Program-made: the position numbers and the translations under genes
Assembly (NCBI RefSeq): GCF_003732225.1
Contig: NZ_MOBJ01000009.1
Location: forward strand, 372,001-436,000
DNA: 64,000 bases
Reading direction: 5' to 3'
Source: Pseudomonas brassicacearum
GTDB lineage: Bacteria; Pseudomonadota; Gammaproteobacteria; Pseudomonadales; Pseudomonadaceae
Notes under the pieces: generated by a model
What the model saw: only the letters and a program-made list of their open reading frames with translations
The model's database searches: none
Told to the model about the DNA's origin: nothing
Shown here: one piece after another, positions 46,629 to 54,942 of the stretch
Position numbering within the stretch: position 1 is the first letter of the stretch
Layout of the letters: each line of letters starts with the position of its first letter

Positions 46629-47309
46629 TCAGCAAACCCATGTGGCACGGCTGGGTTGATCAAGATGTTGCTGAAGATAACCAGCAAACTCGCGACGAGG
46701 GATCGCCCGGGCACCCAGGCTGTGCAGATGATCGGTCGGCATCTGGCAGTCGATCAGCACAAAACCGGCGTCCTTCAGGTGATTGACCAGCGTGGCGAAG
46801 CCGAACTTGGAGGCATTGTCGGCGCGGCTGAACATCGACTCACCAAAAAACAGCTGACCCATTGCCAAGCCATAGAGCCCGCCCACCAGCACCCCTTGAT
46901 CCCAGACTTCAACCGAATGGGCGTACCCACGAGCATGCAGCTCCGTATAGGCGGCTTGCATAGCGTCGGTGATCCAGGTGCCGTCGGCGTACTCCCGTGG
47001 CGCGGCGCAGGCGTTGATGACGGCGGCGAAGTCCTGGTCGAACGTCACTTCGTAGCGTTTTTGCCGCAGCAGTTTGCCAAGGCTGCGAGAAATATGCAGT
47101 TCGTCGGGAAACAATACGGTGCGTGGATCGGGTGACCACCAGAGGATCGGCTGACCCTCCGAGAACCACGGGAAGCAGCCGTGGCGATAAGCCCGGATCA
47201 GCCGATCAGCACTAAGGTCGCCGCCAGCGGCAAGCAAGCCGTTAGGGTCACGCATGGCTTTTTCCAGCGGCGGGAAGTTCAGGGAGTCGCGTTGTAACCA
47301 GGTCAGCAT
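46629..47309 (-). CDS. aat: Aat, leucyl/phenylalanyl-tRNA-protein transferase
   Basis: The 226-residue transferase has the family core GLLAAGGDLSADRLIRAYRHG, FPWFSEGQPILWWSPDPR and GGLYGLAMGQLFFGESMFS. It adds Leu or Phe to N-terminal Lys or Arg, making ClpS substrates. I chose the ATG giving MLTWLQRDSLNFPP; 39 more codons are open upstream into the trxB end but lack similarity. It sits 64 nt downstream of trxB, an order also seen in E. coli (trxB-aat-infA region). Confidence 0.95.
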   Translation of the reverse strand: MLTWLQRDSLNFPPLEKAMRDPNGLLAAGGDLSADRLIRAYRHGCFPWFSEGQPILWWSPDPRTVLFPDELHISRSLGKLLRQKRYEVTFDQDFAAVINACAAPREYADGTWITDAMQAAYTELHARGYAHSVEVWDQGVLVGGLYGLAMGQLFFGESMFSRADNASKFGFATLVNHLKDAGFVLIDCQMPTDHLHSLGARAIPRREFAGYLQQHLDQPSRATWVC

Positions 47310-47373
47310 GGCATCCGGGCTTACAGAAGGGGAGGGCAGCGGCAGGTCGAGGCCCGCCGCAATGAATGTCTTA

Positions 47374-48324
47374 TCAGTTGTCGTCGAGGTATTTTTCAGC
47401 GTCCAGTGCTGCCATGCAACCGGCACCGGCGGAAGTCACCGCCTGGCGGTAGACGTGGTCGGCTACGTCGCCCGCTGCAAACACGCCTTCGATCTCGGTG
47501 GCGGTGGCGTTGCCTTCGCTGCCGCCCCGGACGCGCAGATAGCCGTTATGCATCTCCAGCTGGCCCTGGAACAGGTCGGTGTTGGGCTTGTGGCCAATGG
47601 CAATGAACACACCGGTCAGCTCCAGGTCTTTCATCTCGCCGGTCAGGCTGTCGCGCAGGCGTGCGCCGGTCACGCCGCTGGCATCGCCGAGAACCTCGTC
47701 AAGGTTCTGGTTCCAGTGCAGGCGGATATTGCCGTTTTTAGCGCGTTCGAACAGTTTGTCCTGAAGAATCTTCTCTGAGCGCAGCTTGTCGCGGCGATGG
47801 ATCAGGTGGACCTCCTTGGCGATGTTGCCCAGGTACAGCGCTTCTTCAACGGCGGTGTTGCCGCCGCCAATCACCGCGACCACCTGATTGCGGTAGAAAA
47901 AACCATCGCAGGTGGCGCAGGCAGAAACGCCTTTGCCGGCGAAGGTTTCTTCAGAGGGCAATCCCAGGTACTGCGCCGAGGCGCCGGTCGCGATAATCAG
48001 TGCGTCGCAGGTGTAAGTGCCGCTGTCGCCGGTGAGTCTGAACGGTCGTTGCTGCAACTCTGCGGTGTGAATGTGGTCGTAGACGATCTCTGTGTCGAAA
48101 CGCTCTGCGTGTTTTTGCATGCGCTCCATCAACACTGGACCGGTCAGGCCTTCGACATCGCCTGGCCAGTTGTCGACTTCAACGGTGGTGGTCAACTGAC
48201 CGCCGGCTTGCAGGCCCGTGATAACGGTCGGCTTGAGGTTGGCACGAGCGGCATAAACGGCAGCGCTGTAACCGGCAGGGCCGGAACCCAGAATGATCAG
48301 GCGTGAATGCTTAGCTTCGCTCAT
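47374..48324 (-). CDS. trxB: TrxB, thioredoxin reductase
   Basis: The 316-residue low-molecular-weight flavoprotein has an N-terminal FAD motif (GSGPAGYSAAVYAARA), the NADPH-domain motif GGGNTAVEEALYLGN, the redox pair in SACATCDGFF and the C-terminal FAD motif GVFAAGDVAD. It reduces thioredoxin with NADPH. It is transcribed leftward, divergent from ftsK across a 353-bp region. Confidence 0.96.
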   Translation of the reverse strand: MSEAKHSRLIILGSGPAGYSAAVYAARANLKPTVITGLQAGGQLTTTVEVDNWPGDVEGLTGPVLMERMQKHAERFDTEIVYDHIHTAELQQRPFRLTGDSGTYTCDALIIATGASAQYLGLPSEETFAGKGVSACATCDGFFYRNQVVAVIGGGNTAVEEALYLGNIAKEVHLIHRRDKLRSEKILQDKLFERAKNGNIRLHWNQNLDEVLGDASGVTGARLRDSLTGEMKDLELTGVFIAIGHKPNTDLFQGQLEMHNGYLRVRGGSEGNATATEIEGVFAAGDVADHVYRQAVTSAGAGCMAALDAEKYLDDN

Positions 48325-48677
48325 AAAAACACCTCATAAGCCTTTGTCACAAAAGAGAATGCATGCTCAAATTGAAGCGCGCGCAACGTACTTTTGGCTA
48401 TGCTACACCTTAGCTGCTCTAGCGTGGCATCGTGCGGGCAAACCCGTACAATGCCGGTCTGTATCGGGATGTTCCGAAATCTTTGTTATAAAAGATCGTC
48501 CGAACGCGGCCCGAGCCTTCGGCAGCTCCTACGATTTCATACGGTTTTAGATTTCGATGTCAGAGTGTTAAAAGTAGTCTCTGTTGTGCTCGTTAACTTT
48601 GTTACCTGCCCGGATTGGGCAGTTTTTTGTAGTCAATCAACAGTTGGACGCGCTACAGGCGCAGGAAAATACGCGTT
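48325..48677 (+). promoter_or_regulatory. trxB-ftsK divergent region with a terminator before ftsK
   Basis: No gene is supported. A hairpin CTGCCC-GGATT-GGGCAG followed by six T (48606-48628) faces rightward, 50 bp before the ftsK start. -10-like strings TACAAT (48447-48452) and TATAAA (48487-48492) lie upstream without good -35 boxes. A transcript ending there would be a 110-160 nt small RNA or an attenuated ftsK leader. Confidence 0.45.
48606..48628 (+). terminator. Intrinsic terminator in the ftsK leader
   Basis: A 6-bp GC-rich stem with a GGATT loop and a TTTTTT tract on the plus strand. It ends no recognised gene. Confidence 0.7.
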
Positions 48678-51083
48678 TTGAAGAAATCCACCGCAGCACC
48701 TAAAACAGTAGTTCCACTCTGGCGTCAGCATTTGCACTACCGGCTCAAGGAAGGTGCACTGATCGCCATCGGTGCCTTGTGCCTGTTCCTGATGATGGCC
48801 TTGCTGACCTATGGCAAGGACGATCCGGGCTGGAGCCATAACAGCAAAATCGACGATGTACAGAACTTCGGTGGGCCGGCCGGCTCGTACAGCGCTGATA
48901 TTCTGTTCATGGTGCTGGGTTATTTCGCTTACATCTTCCCGCTGTTGCTGGCGATCAAGACCTACCAGATATTCCGTCAACGCCACGAGCCGTGGCAGTG
49001 GAGTGGCTGGCTGTTTTCCTGGCGCTTGATCGGCCTGGTGTTTCTGGTGCTGTCGGGCGCGGCCCTGGCGCATATCCATTTCCATGCGCCAACCGGTTTG
49101 CCGGCCGGCGCCGGTGGTGCGCTGGGCGAAAGCCTCGGCGATCTGGCGAAGAACGCGCTGAATATCCAGGGCAGCACCCTGATGTTCATCGCGCTGTTCC
49201 TGTTTGGCCTGACCGTGTTCACCGACCTTTCGTGGTTCAAGGTGATGGACGTCACCGGCAAGATCACCCTCGACCTGTTCGAGCTGTTTCAGGGCGCCGC
49301 CAATCGCTGGTGGGCGGCGCGCACCGAGCGCAAGCAACTGGTTGCTCAACTGCGTGAAGTCGACGAGCGGGTGCACGACGTCGTGGCGCCGACCGTGACC
49401 GATAAACGCGAGCAAGCCAAGGTCAAGGAGCGCCTGATCGAGCGCGAGCAGGCCCTGAGCAAGCACATGTCCGAGCGCGAGAAGCAGGTCCCGCCGGTGA
49501 TTGCCCCGGCGCCTGCCAAAGCGCCGCCTCCAAGCAAGCGTGTCGAGAAAGAGAAACAGGCGCCGCTGTTCGTTGACAGTGCGGTGGAAGGCACCTTGCC
49601 GCCGATCTCGATTCTCGACCCGGCAGAAAAGAAACAGCTCAACTATTCGCCTGAATCGCTGGCAGCGGTCGGCCACTTGCTGGAAATCAAACTCAAGGAA
49701 TTCGGCGTTGAAGTCTCGGTGGATTCGATACACCCGGGCCCGGTGATTACCCGTTACGAGATTCAACCGGCGGCCGGGGTAAAAGTCAGTCGTATTTCCA
49801 ACCTGGCCAAAGACCTTGCGCGTTCGCTGGCAGTGACCAGTGTGCGGGTGGTGGAAGTGATTCCCGGCAAGACCACGGTCGGCATCGAGATTCCCAACGA
49901 AGACCGGCAGATCGTGCGCTTCTCCGAAGTGTTGTCGACGCCGGAATACGATGACGCCAAGTCCCCGGTCACCTTGGCCCTGGGCCACGACATCGGCGGT
50001 AAGCCGATCATCGTCGACCTGGCAAAAATGCCTCACCTGTTGGTGGCCGGTACCACCGGTTCCGGTAAGTCGGTGGGCGTGAACGCAATGATTCTGTCGA
50101 TTCTGTTCAAGTCGGGCCCGGAAGACGCCAAGCTGATCATGATCGACCCGAAAATGCTTGAGTTGTCGATCTACGAAGGCATTCCGCACCTGCTCTGTCC
50201 GGTGGTCACCGACATGAAGGACGCCGCCAACGCGCTGCGCTGGAGCGTGGCCGAGATGGAGCGTCGCTACAAGCTGATGGCGAAGATGGGCGTGCGTAAC
50301 CTGTCGGGCTTCAACCAGAAGGTCAGAGAGGCGCAGGAGGCGGGTACACCGCTGACAGATCCGTTGTACAACCGCGAAAGCATCCACGACGAAGCGCCGC
50401 TGTTGACCAAGTTGCCGACCATCGTGGTGGTGGTCGACGAATTCGCCGACATGATGATGATCGTCGGCAAGAAGGTTGAAGAACTGATCGCCCGGATCGC
50501 CCAGAAAGCCCGTGCGGCCGGTATTCACTTGATCCTTGCAACCCAGCGTCCGTCGGTGGACGTGATCACCGGTCTGATCAAGGCCAACATTCCGACCCGT
50601 ATGGCGTTCCAGGTATCGAGCAAAATCGACTCGCGAACCATCATTGACCAGGGTGGCGCCGAGCAATTGCTGGGTCACGGTGACATGCTCTACATGCCGC
50701 CGGGCACCAGTTTGCCGATTCGGGTTCACGGTGCGTTTGTTTCCGATGATGAAGTTCACCGGGTAGTTGAAGCCTGGAAACTGCGCGGCGCACCGGAGTA
50801 CAACGATGACATCCTCAACGGTGTCGAAGAGGCAGGTAGCGGCTTTGAAGGCGGCAGCGGCGGTGGCGACGATGACAGCGAAACCGACGCGCTTTACGAC
50901 GAAGCGGTGCAGTTCGTGCTGGAAAGTCGCCGCGCCTCGATCTCTGCGGTTCAGCGCAAGCTGAAGATTGGTTATAACCGCGCTGCGCGCATGATCGAGG
51001 CCATGGAAATGGCCGGGGTCGTGACCTCCATGAATACCAACGGCTCGCGCGAAGTGCTTGCACCAGGCCCAATGCGTGACTGA
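48678..51083 (+). CDS. ftsK: FtsK, DNA translocase of the division septum
   Basis: The 801-residue protein has about four N-terminal transmembrane helices (to ~residue 190), a charged/proline linker, the RecA-like motor with Walker A GTTGSGKSVGVN and Walker B TIVVVVDEFADMMM, and a C-terminal gamma winged helix (ISAVQRKLKIGYNRAARMIE) that reads KOPS and activates XerCD. The start is TTG: the first in-frame ATG lies inside the first membrane helix and would destroy topology. An AGGA site lies 12 nt upstream. A terminator-like hairpin precedes the gene. Confidence 0.95.
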   Translation: MKKSTAAPKTVVPLWRQHLHYRLKEGALIAIGALCLFLMMALLTYGKDDPGWSHNSKIDDVQNFGGPAGSYSADILFMVLGYFAYIFPLLLAIKTYQIFRQRHEPWQWSGWLFSWRLIGLVFLVLSGAALAHIHFHAPTGLPAGAGGALGESLGDLAKNALNIQGSTLMFIALFLFGLTVFTDLSWFKVMDVTGKITLDLFELFQGAANRWWAARTERKQLVAQLREVDERVHDVVAPTVTDKREQAKVKERLIEREQALSKHMSEREKQVPPVIAPAPAKAPPPSKRVEKEKQAPLFVDSAVEGTLPPISILDPAEKKQLNYSPESLAAVGHLLEIKLKEFGVEVSVDSIHPGPVITRYEIQPAAGVKVSRISNLAKDLARSLAVTSVRVVEVIPGKTTVGIEIPNEDRQIVRFSEVLSTPEYDDAKSPVTLALGHDIGGKPIIVDLAKMPHLLVAGTTGSGKSVGVNAMILSILFKSGPEDAKLIMIDPKMLELSIYEGIPHLLCPVVTDMKDAANALRWSVAEMERRYKLMAKMGVRNLSGFNQKVREAQEAGTPLTDPLYNRESIHDEAPLLTKLPTIVVVVDEFADMMMIVGKKVEELIARIAQKARAAGIHLILATQRPSVDVITGLIKANIPTRMAFQVSSKIDSRTIIDQGGAEQLLGHGDMLYMPPGTSLPIRVHGAFVSDDEVHRVVEAWKLRGAPEYNDDILNGVEEAGSGFEGGSGGGDDDSETDALYDEAVQFVLESRRASISAVQRKLKIGYNRAARMIEAMEMAGVVTSMNTNGSREVLAPGPMRD

Positions 51084-51141
51084 CCGGTGCCGCGTGATAA
51101 CACGCGGCACGCCATTCAAACGAATATCAAAGAGGACTCCC

Positions 51142-51765
51142 ATGCGTCTTATCCGCATGTTGCTGCTGCCGGTACTGGCTTTAACCACGCTCTCGGCCCA
51201 TGCCGATGACAAGGACGTGGCGCGTCTGACCCAACTGCTCGAAAAGTCGCAGACCCTGACCGCACGTTTCTCTCAGCTGACCCTCGACGGCAGCGGCACT
51301 CAGTTGCAGGAAACCGCTGGCGAGATGTCGTTGCAGCGTCCGGGCCTGTTCTATTGGCACACCGATGCGCCACAAGAGCAGCTTATGGTGTCCGACGGCA
51401 AGAAGGTTTCCCTGTGGGACCCTGATCTGCAACAAGTCACCATCAAGAACCTCGATCAGCGCCTGACCCAGACTCCGGCCTTGCTGCTGTCCGGTGATGT
51501 GTCGAAAATCAGCCAGAGCTTCGCCATCACGTCCAAGGAAGCCGGCGGCGTGATCGATTTCACGCTCAAGCCCAAGACCAAAGACACGCTGTTCGACAGC
51601 CTGCGTCTGTCGTTCCGCAACGGCATGGTCAATGACATGCAGATGATCGACAGCGTCGGCCAGCGCACGAATATCCTGTTCACCGGGGTCAAGGCCAACG
51701 AGCCGATTCCGGCCTCCAAGTTCAAGTTCGTCATCCCCAAAGGGGCGGACGTGATTCAAGAGTAA
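51142..51765 (+). CDS. lolA: LolA, periplasmic lipoprotein carrier
   Basis: The 207-residue protein has a Sec signal peptide (MRLIRMLLLPVLALTTLSAHA) and the LolA fold: TLTARFSQLTLDGSGTQLQE, RPGLFYWHTDAP, and the hydrophobic-cavity strands to FKFVIPKGADVIQE. It ferries lipoproteins from LolCDE to LolB. An AGAGGA ribosome-binding site sits at proper distance. It follows ftsK by 58 nt; ftsK-lolA-rarA is the conserved gamma-proteobacterial order. Confidence 0.95.
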   Translation: MRLIRMLLLPVLALTTLSAHADDKDVARLTQLLEKSQTLTARFSQLTLDGSGTQLQETAGEMSLQRPGLFYWHTDAPQEQLMVSDGKKVSLWDPDLQQVTIKNLDQRLTQTPALLLSGDVSKISQSFAITSKEAGGVIDFTLKPKTKDTLFDSLRLSFRNGMVNDMQMIDSVGQRTNILFTGVKANEPIPASKFKFVIPKGADVIQE

Positions 51766-51778
51766 GACGCCGGACCAG

Positions 51779-51882
51779 TGTGGGAGCGAGCTTGCTCGCG
51801 ATGGCGTCGTATCAGTCAATATGGATGTTGAATGTAATACCGCCATCGTCGGATCGCCGCCCGGAGCAAGCTCGCTCCCACA
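51779..51882. repeat. REP inverted pair with one decayed arm
   Basis: The left REP is intact; the right one reads CCCGGAGCAAGCTCGCTCCC, with the usual TCGCGA stem base disrupted. The spacer has CAGTCAATATGGATGTTGAA, matching the 8257 and 37183 class. Confidence 0.85.
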
Positions 51883-51948
51883 AGGACTGCGTCGCCCAGA
51901 TTCGTAACTGATCGGCATCAGGACCCAGTAGAGGTTTCATAAGTAGTG

Positions 51949-53271
51949 ATGGACCTGTTTCGCAGTGCTCCGATAGCTCAGCCCTTGGCCGCCCGTTTAC
52001 GGGCCGCCAATCTGGACGAGTATGTCGGTCAGGAACACCTGTTGGCTCGCGGCAAGCCGCTGCGCGAGGCGCTGGAGCAGGGTGCCTTGCACTCGATGAT
52101 TTTCTGGGGGCCACCGGGCGTGGGTAAAACCACCCTGGCGCGGCTGCTGGCGGAAGTCTCGGATGCGCACTTCGAAACCGTCTCGGCAGTGCTGGCCGGG
52201 GTCAAGGAAATCCGCCAGGCGGTGGAAGTCGCCAAGCAGCAGGCCGGACAATATGGCCGTCGAACCATTCTGTTCGTCGACGAAGTCCATCGCTTCAACA
52301 AATCGCAACAAGATGCCTTTCTGCCGTATGTCGAAGACGGCACGCTGATTTTCATCGGTGCGACCACCGAAAACCCGTCCTTTGAACTGAACAACGCACT
52401 GTTGTCCCGTGCGCGTGTTTACGTGCTCAAGAGCCTCGACGAAACCGCACTGCACAAACTGGTACAGCGAGCGTTGACTGAAGAGCGCGGCCTGGGCAAG
52501 CGTCAGCTGAGCCTTGGCGATGACGGCTTCAAGATGCTGCTCAGCGCCGCTGACGGTGACGGCCGACGTTTGTTGAACCTGTTGGAAAACGCTTCCGACC
52601 TGGCCGAAGACGGCACGGAAATCGGCGTCGAGCTGCTGCAAAGCCTGCTTGGCGACACCCGGCGACGGTTCGACAAGGGCGGCGAAGCGTTTTACGACCA
52701 GATATCCGCGCTGCACAAATCGGTACGCGGTTCCAACCCGGACGGTGCGCTGTACTGGTTTGCGCGCATGCTCGACGGTGGTTGCGATCCGTTGTACCTG
52801 GCCCGGCGTGTGGTGCGCATGGCCAGCGAAGACATCGGCAATGCCGACCCGCGCGCCTTGAGCCTGTGCCTGGCGGCGTGGGATGTGCAGGAGCGGCTTG
52901 GCAGCCCCGAGGGCGAGTTGGCGGTCGCGCAGGCGATTACCTATCTGGCCTGTGCGCCGAAAAGCAACGCCGTTTACATGGGCTTCAAAGCTGCCATGCG
53001 CAGCGCTGCCGAGCACGGCTCGCTGGAAGTCCCGCTGCATTTGCGCAATGCCCCGACCAAGTTGATGAAGCAGCTCGGTTATGGCGACGAATACCGTTAT
53101 GCCCACGATGAGCCGGACGCTTATGCCGCCGGTGAAGACTATTTCCCGGAAGAGCTGGAACCGCAGTCGTTCTACCGACCGGTTCCGCGTGGTCTGGAAT
53201 TGAAGATTGGCGAGAAGCTCAATCACCTTGCACAACTCGACCGTCTTAGCCCGAAACAGCGGAGAAAGTAG
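51949..53271 (+). CDS. rarA: RarA (MgsA), replication-associated recombination AAA+ ATPase
   Basis: The 440-residue clamp-loader-like ATPase has Walker A GPPGVGKTTLARLLAE, Walker B ILFVDEVHRF, sensor GATTENPSFELNNALLSRA and the C-terminal tetramerisation domain. It acts at stalled replication forks. The ATG at 51949 is preceded at once by an in-frame GTG; either could be used. Its stop shares one base with the crcB GTG start (TAGTG). Confidence 0.94.
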   Translation: MDLFRSAPIAQPLAARLRAANLDEYVGQEHLLARGKPLREALEQGALHSMIFWGPPGVGKTTLARLLAEVSDAHFETVSAVLAGVKEIRQAVEVAKQQAGQYGRRTILFVDEVHRFNKSQQDAFLPYVEDGTLIFIGATTENPSFELNNALLSRARVYVLKSLDETALHKLVQRALTEERGLGKRQLSLGDDGFKMLLSAADGDGRRLLNLLENASDLAEDGTEIGVELLQSLLGDTRRRFDKGGEAFYDQISALHKSVRGSNPDGALYWFARMLDGGCDPLYLARRVVRMASEDIGNADPRALSLCLAAWDVQERLGSPEGELAVAQAITYLACAPKSNAVYMGFKAAMRSAAEHGSLEVPLHLRNAPTKLMKQLGYGDEYRYAHDEPDAYAAGEDYFPEELEPQSFYRPVPRGLELKIGEKLNHLAQLDRLSPKQRRK

Positions 53272-53645
53272 TGATTCGAACTATTCTTGCGGTGTCCGTG
53301 GCCGGCATCGCTGGTACATTACTGCGTTTCGCAGCCGGCAATTGGGTCAACGCCAATTGGCCGCGGCATTTTTATGCGGCGACCCTGGCCGTCAATCTGG
53401 TGGGCTGTCTGATCATCGGTTTGCTTTACGGGCTATTTCTGATGCGCCCCGAAGTGCCGATTGAAATTCGCGCTGGCCTGATCGTCGGTTTTGTAGGCGG
53501 TCTGACGACCTTTTCATCCTTTTCACTGGATACGCTGCGCTTGCTGGAAAGCGGGCAGGCACCGATAGCCTTCGGTTATCTGGCCATCAGTGTATTCGGC
53601 GGGCTGCTCGCAACCTGGGCTGGCCTATCCTTGACCAAACTTTGA
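53271..53645 (+). CDS. crcB: CrcB/FluC fluoride ion channel
   Basis: The 124-residue, four-helix membrane protein has the Fluc signatures GTLLRFAAGNWVN, ATLAVNLVGCLIIG and GFVGGLTTFSSFSLDTLRL, the last with the Phe residues lining the pore. It exports fluoride as a dual-topology dimer. The start is GTG, overlapping the rarA stop by one base. I see no fluoride riboswitch upstream; it sits within an operon ahead of serS. Confidence 0.94.
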   Translation: MIRTILAVSVAGIAGTLLRFAAGNWVNANWPRHFYAATLAVNLVGCLIIGLLYGLFLMRPEVPIEIRAGLIVGFVGGLTTFSSFSLDTLRLLESGQAPIAFGYLAISVFGGLLATWAGLSLTKL

Positions 53646-53661
53646 TAAACGAGAGACCGAC

Positions 53662-54942
53662 ATGCTCGATTCCAAACTGTTACGTAGCAACCTTCAGGAC
53701 GTAGCGGACCGCCTGGCATCCCGTGGCTATGCCTTGGATGTTGCGCGCATCGAAGCGCTGGAAGAACAGCGCAAGACCGTCCAGACCCGCACCGAAGCAC
53801 TGCAGGCCGAACGTAATGCGCGCTCCAAATCCATCGGTCAGGCCAAACAGCGCGGGGAAGACATCGCGCCGTTGATGGCGGATGTCGAGCGCATGGCGAA
53901 CGAGCTCGGTGTCGGCAAGTTCGATCTGGACGCGATCCAGACCGAGCTGGACTCGATTGTGCTGGGCATTCCTAACCTGCCACACGAGTCGGTGCCGATT
54001 GGTTCCGACGAAGACGGCAACGTCGAAGTGCGCCGTTGGGGCACGCCGACCGCCTTCGATTTCGAGGTCAAGGACCACGTTGCGCTGGGCGAGAAGTTCG
54101 GCTGGCTGGATTTTGAAACCGCCGCCAAGCTGTCTGGCGCCCGTTTCGCCTTGCTGCGCGGGCCGATCGCTCGTCTGCACCGCGCCCTCGCGCAGTTCAT
54201 GATCAACCTGCACACCAGCGAGCACGGCTATGAAGAGGCCTACACGCCTTATCTGGTCCAGGCGCCGGCCTTGCAGGGCACCGGTCAACTGCCGAAGTTC
54301 GAGGAAGACCTGTTCAAGATCAGCCGCGAAGGCGAAGCCGATCTGTACCTGATTCCGACCGCTGAAGTGTCGCTGACCAACATCGTGGCTGGCGAAATCA
54401 TTGACCCGAAACTGCTGCCGATCAAGTTTGTGGCTCACACGCCGTGCTTCCGCAGTGAAGCCGGTGCATCGGGTCGTGACACGCGCGGGATGATTCGTCA
54501 GCACCAGTTCGACAAAGTCGAAATGGTCCAGATCGTTGAACCATCGACTTCGATGGAAGCGCTGGAAGGCCTGACCGCCAACGCCGAGAAAGTCTTGCAA
54601 CTGCTGGAACTGCCTTACCGCACCATCGCGCTGTGCACCGGCGACATGGGCTTTAGCGCGGTCAAGACCTACGACCTGGAAGTGTGGATTCCGAGCCAGG
54701 ACAAATACCGTGAAATTTCGTCGTGCTCCAACTGCGGCGATTTCCAGGCACGTCGCATGCAAGCGCGTTTCCGTAACCCGGAAACCGGCAAGCCTGAGCT
54801 GGTTCACACCCTGAACGGTTCCGGCCTGGCGGTCGGTCGTACCCTGGTGGCGGTGCTGGAGAACTATCAGCAGGCCGACGGTTCGATCCGCGTGCCGGCC
54901 GTGCTCAAGCCGTACATGGGCGGCCTCGAGGTCATCGGCTAA
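53662..54942 (+). CDS. serS: SerS, seryl-tRNA synthetase
   Basis: The 426-residue class II synthetase has the N-terminal long coiled-coil arm (about 25-105) that grips the tRNA-Ser variable arm, then the catalytic core with TAEVSLTNI, HTPCFRSEAGASGRDTRGM and the motif 3 region NGSGLAVGRTLVAVLENYQ. It charges tRNA-Ser and tRNA-Sec. It lies 16 nt after crcB, and its stop is directly followed by the cysG ATG. Confidence 0.96.
   Translation: MLDSKLLRSNLQDVADRLASRGYALDVARIEALEEQRKTVQTRTEALQAERNARSKSIGQAKQRGEDIAPLMADVERMANELGVGKFDLDAIQTELDSIVLGIPNLPHESVPIGSDEDGNVEVRRWGTPTAFDFEVKDHVALGEKFGWLDFETAAKLSGARFALLRGPIARLHRALAQFMINLHTSEHGYEEAYTPYLVQAPALQGTGQLPKFEEDLFKISREGEADLYLIPTAEVSLTNIVAGEIIDPKLLPIKFVAHTPCFRSEAGASGRDTRGMIRQHQFDKVEMVQIVEPSTSMEALEGLTANAEKVLQLLELPYRTIALCTGDMGFSAVKTYDLEVWIPSQDKYREISSCSNCGDFQARRMQARFRNPETGKPELVHTLNGSGLAVGRTLVAVLENYQQADGSIRVPAVLKPYMGGLEVIG

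Noticed and set aside
48633..51212. An 859-codon open frame antisense to ftsK
   Set aside because: It lies wholly over ftsK on the other strand, has no family-like segments and is a by-product of GC-rich codon bias. The same applies to long frames opposite nuo (18188-20542, 16376-18094) and icd (37436-39523).
53200..53271. Fluoride riboswitch ahead of crcB
   Set aside because: crcB starts within the rarA stop and the preceding sequence is rarA coding; no separate leader exists.
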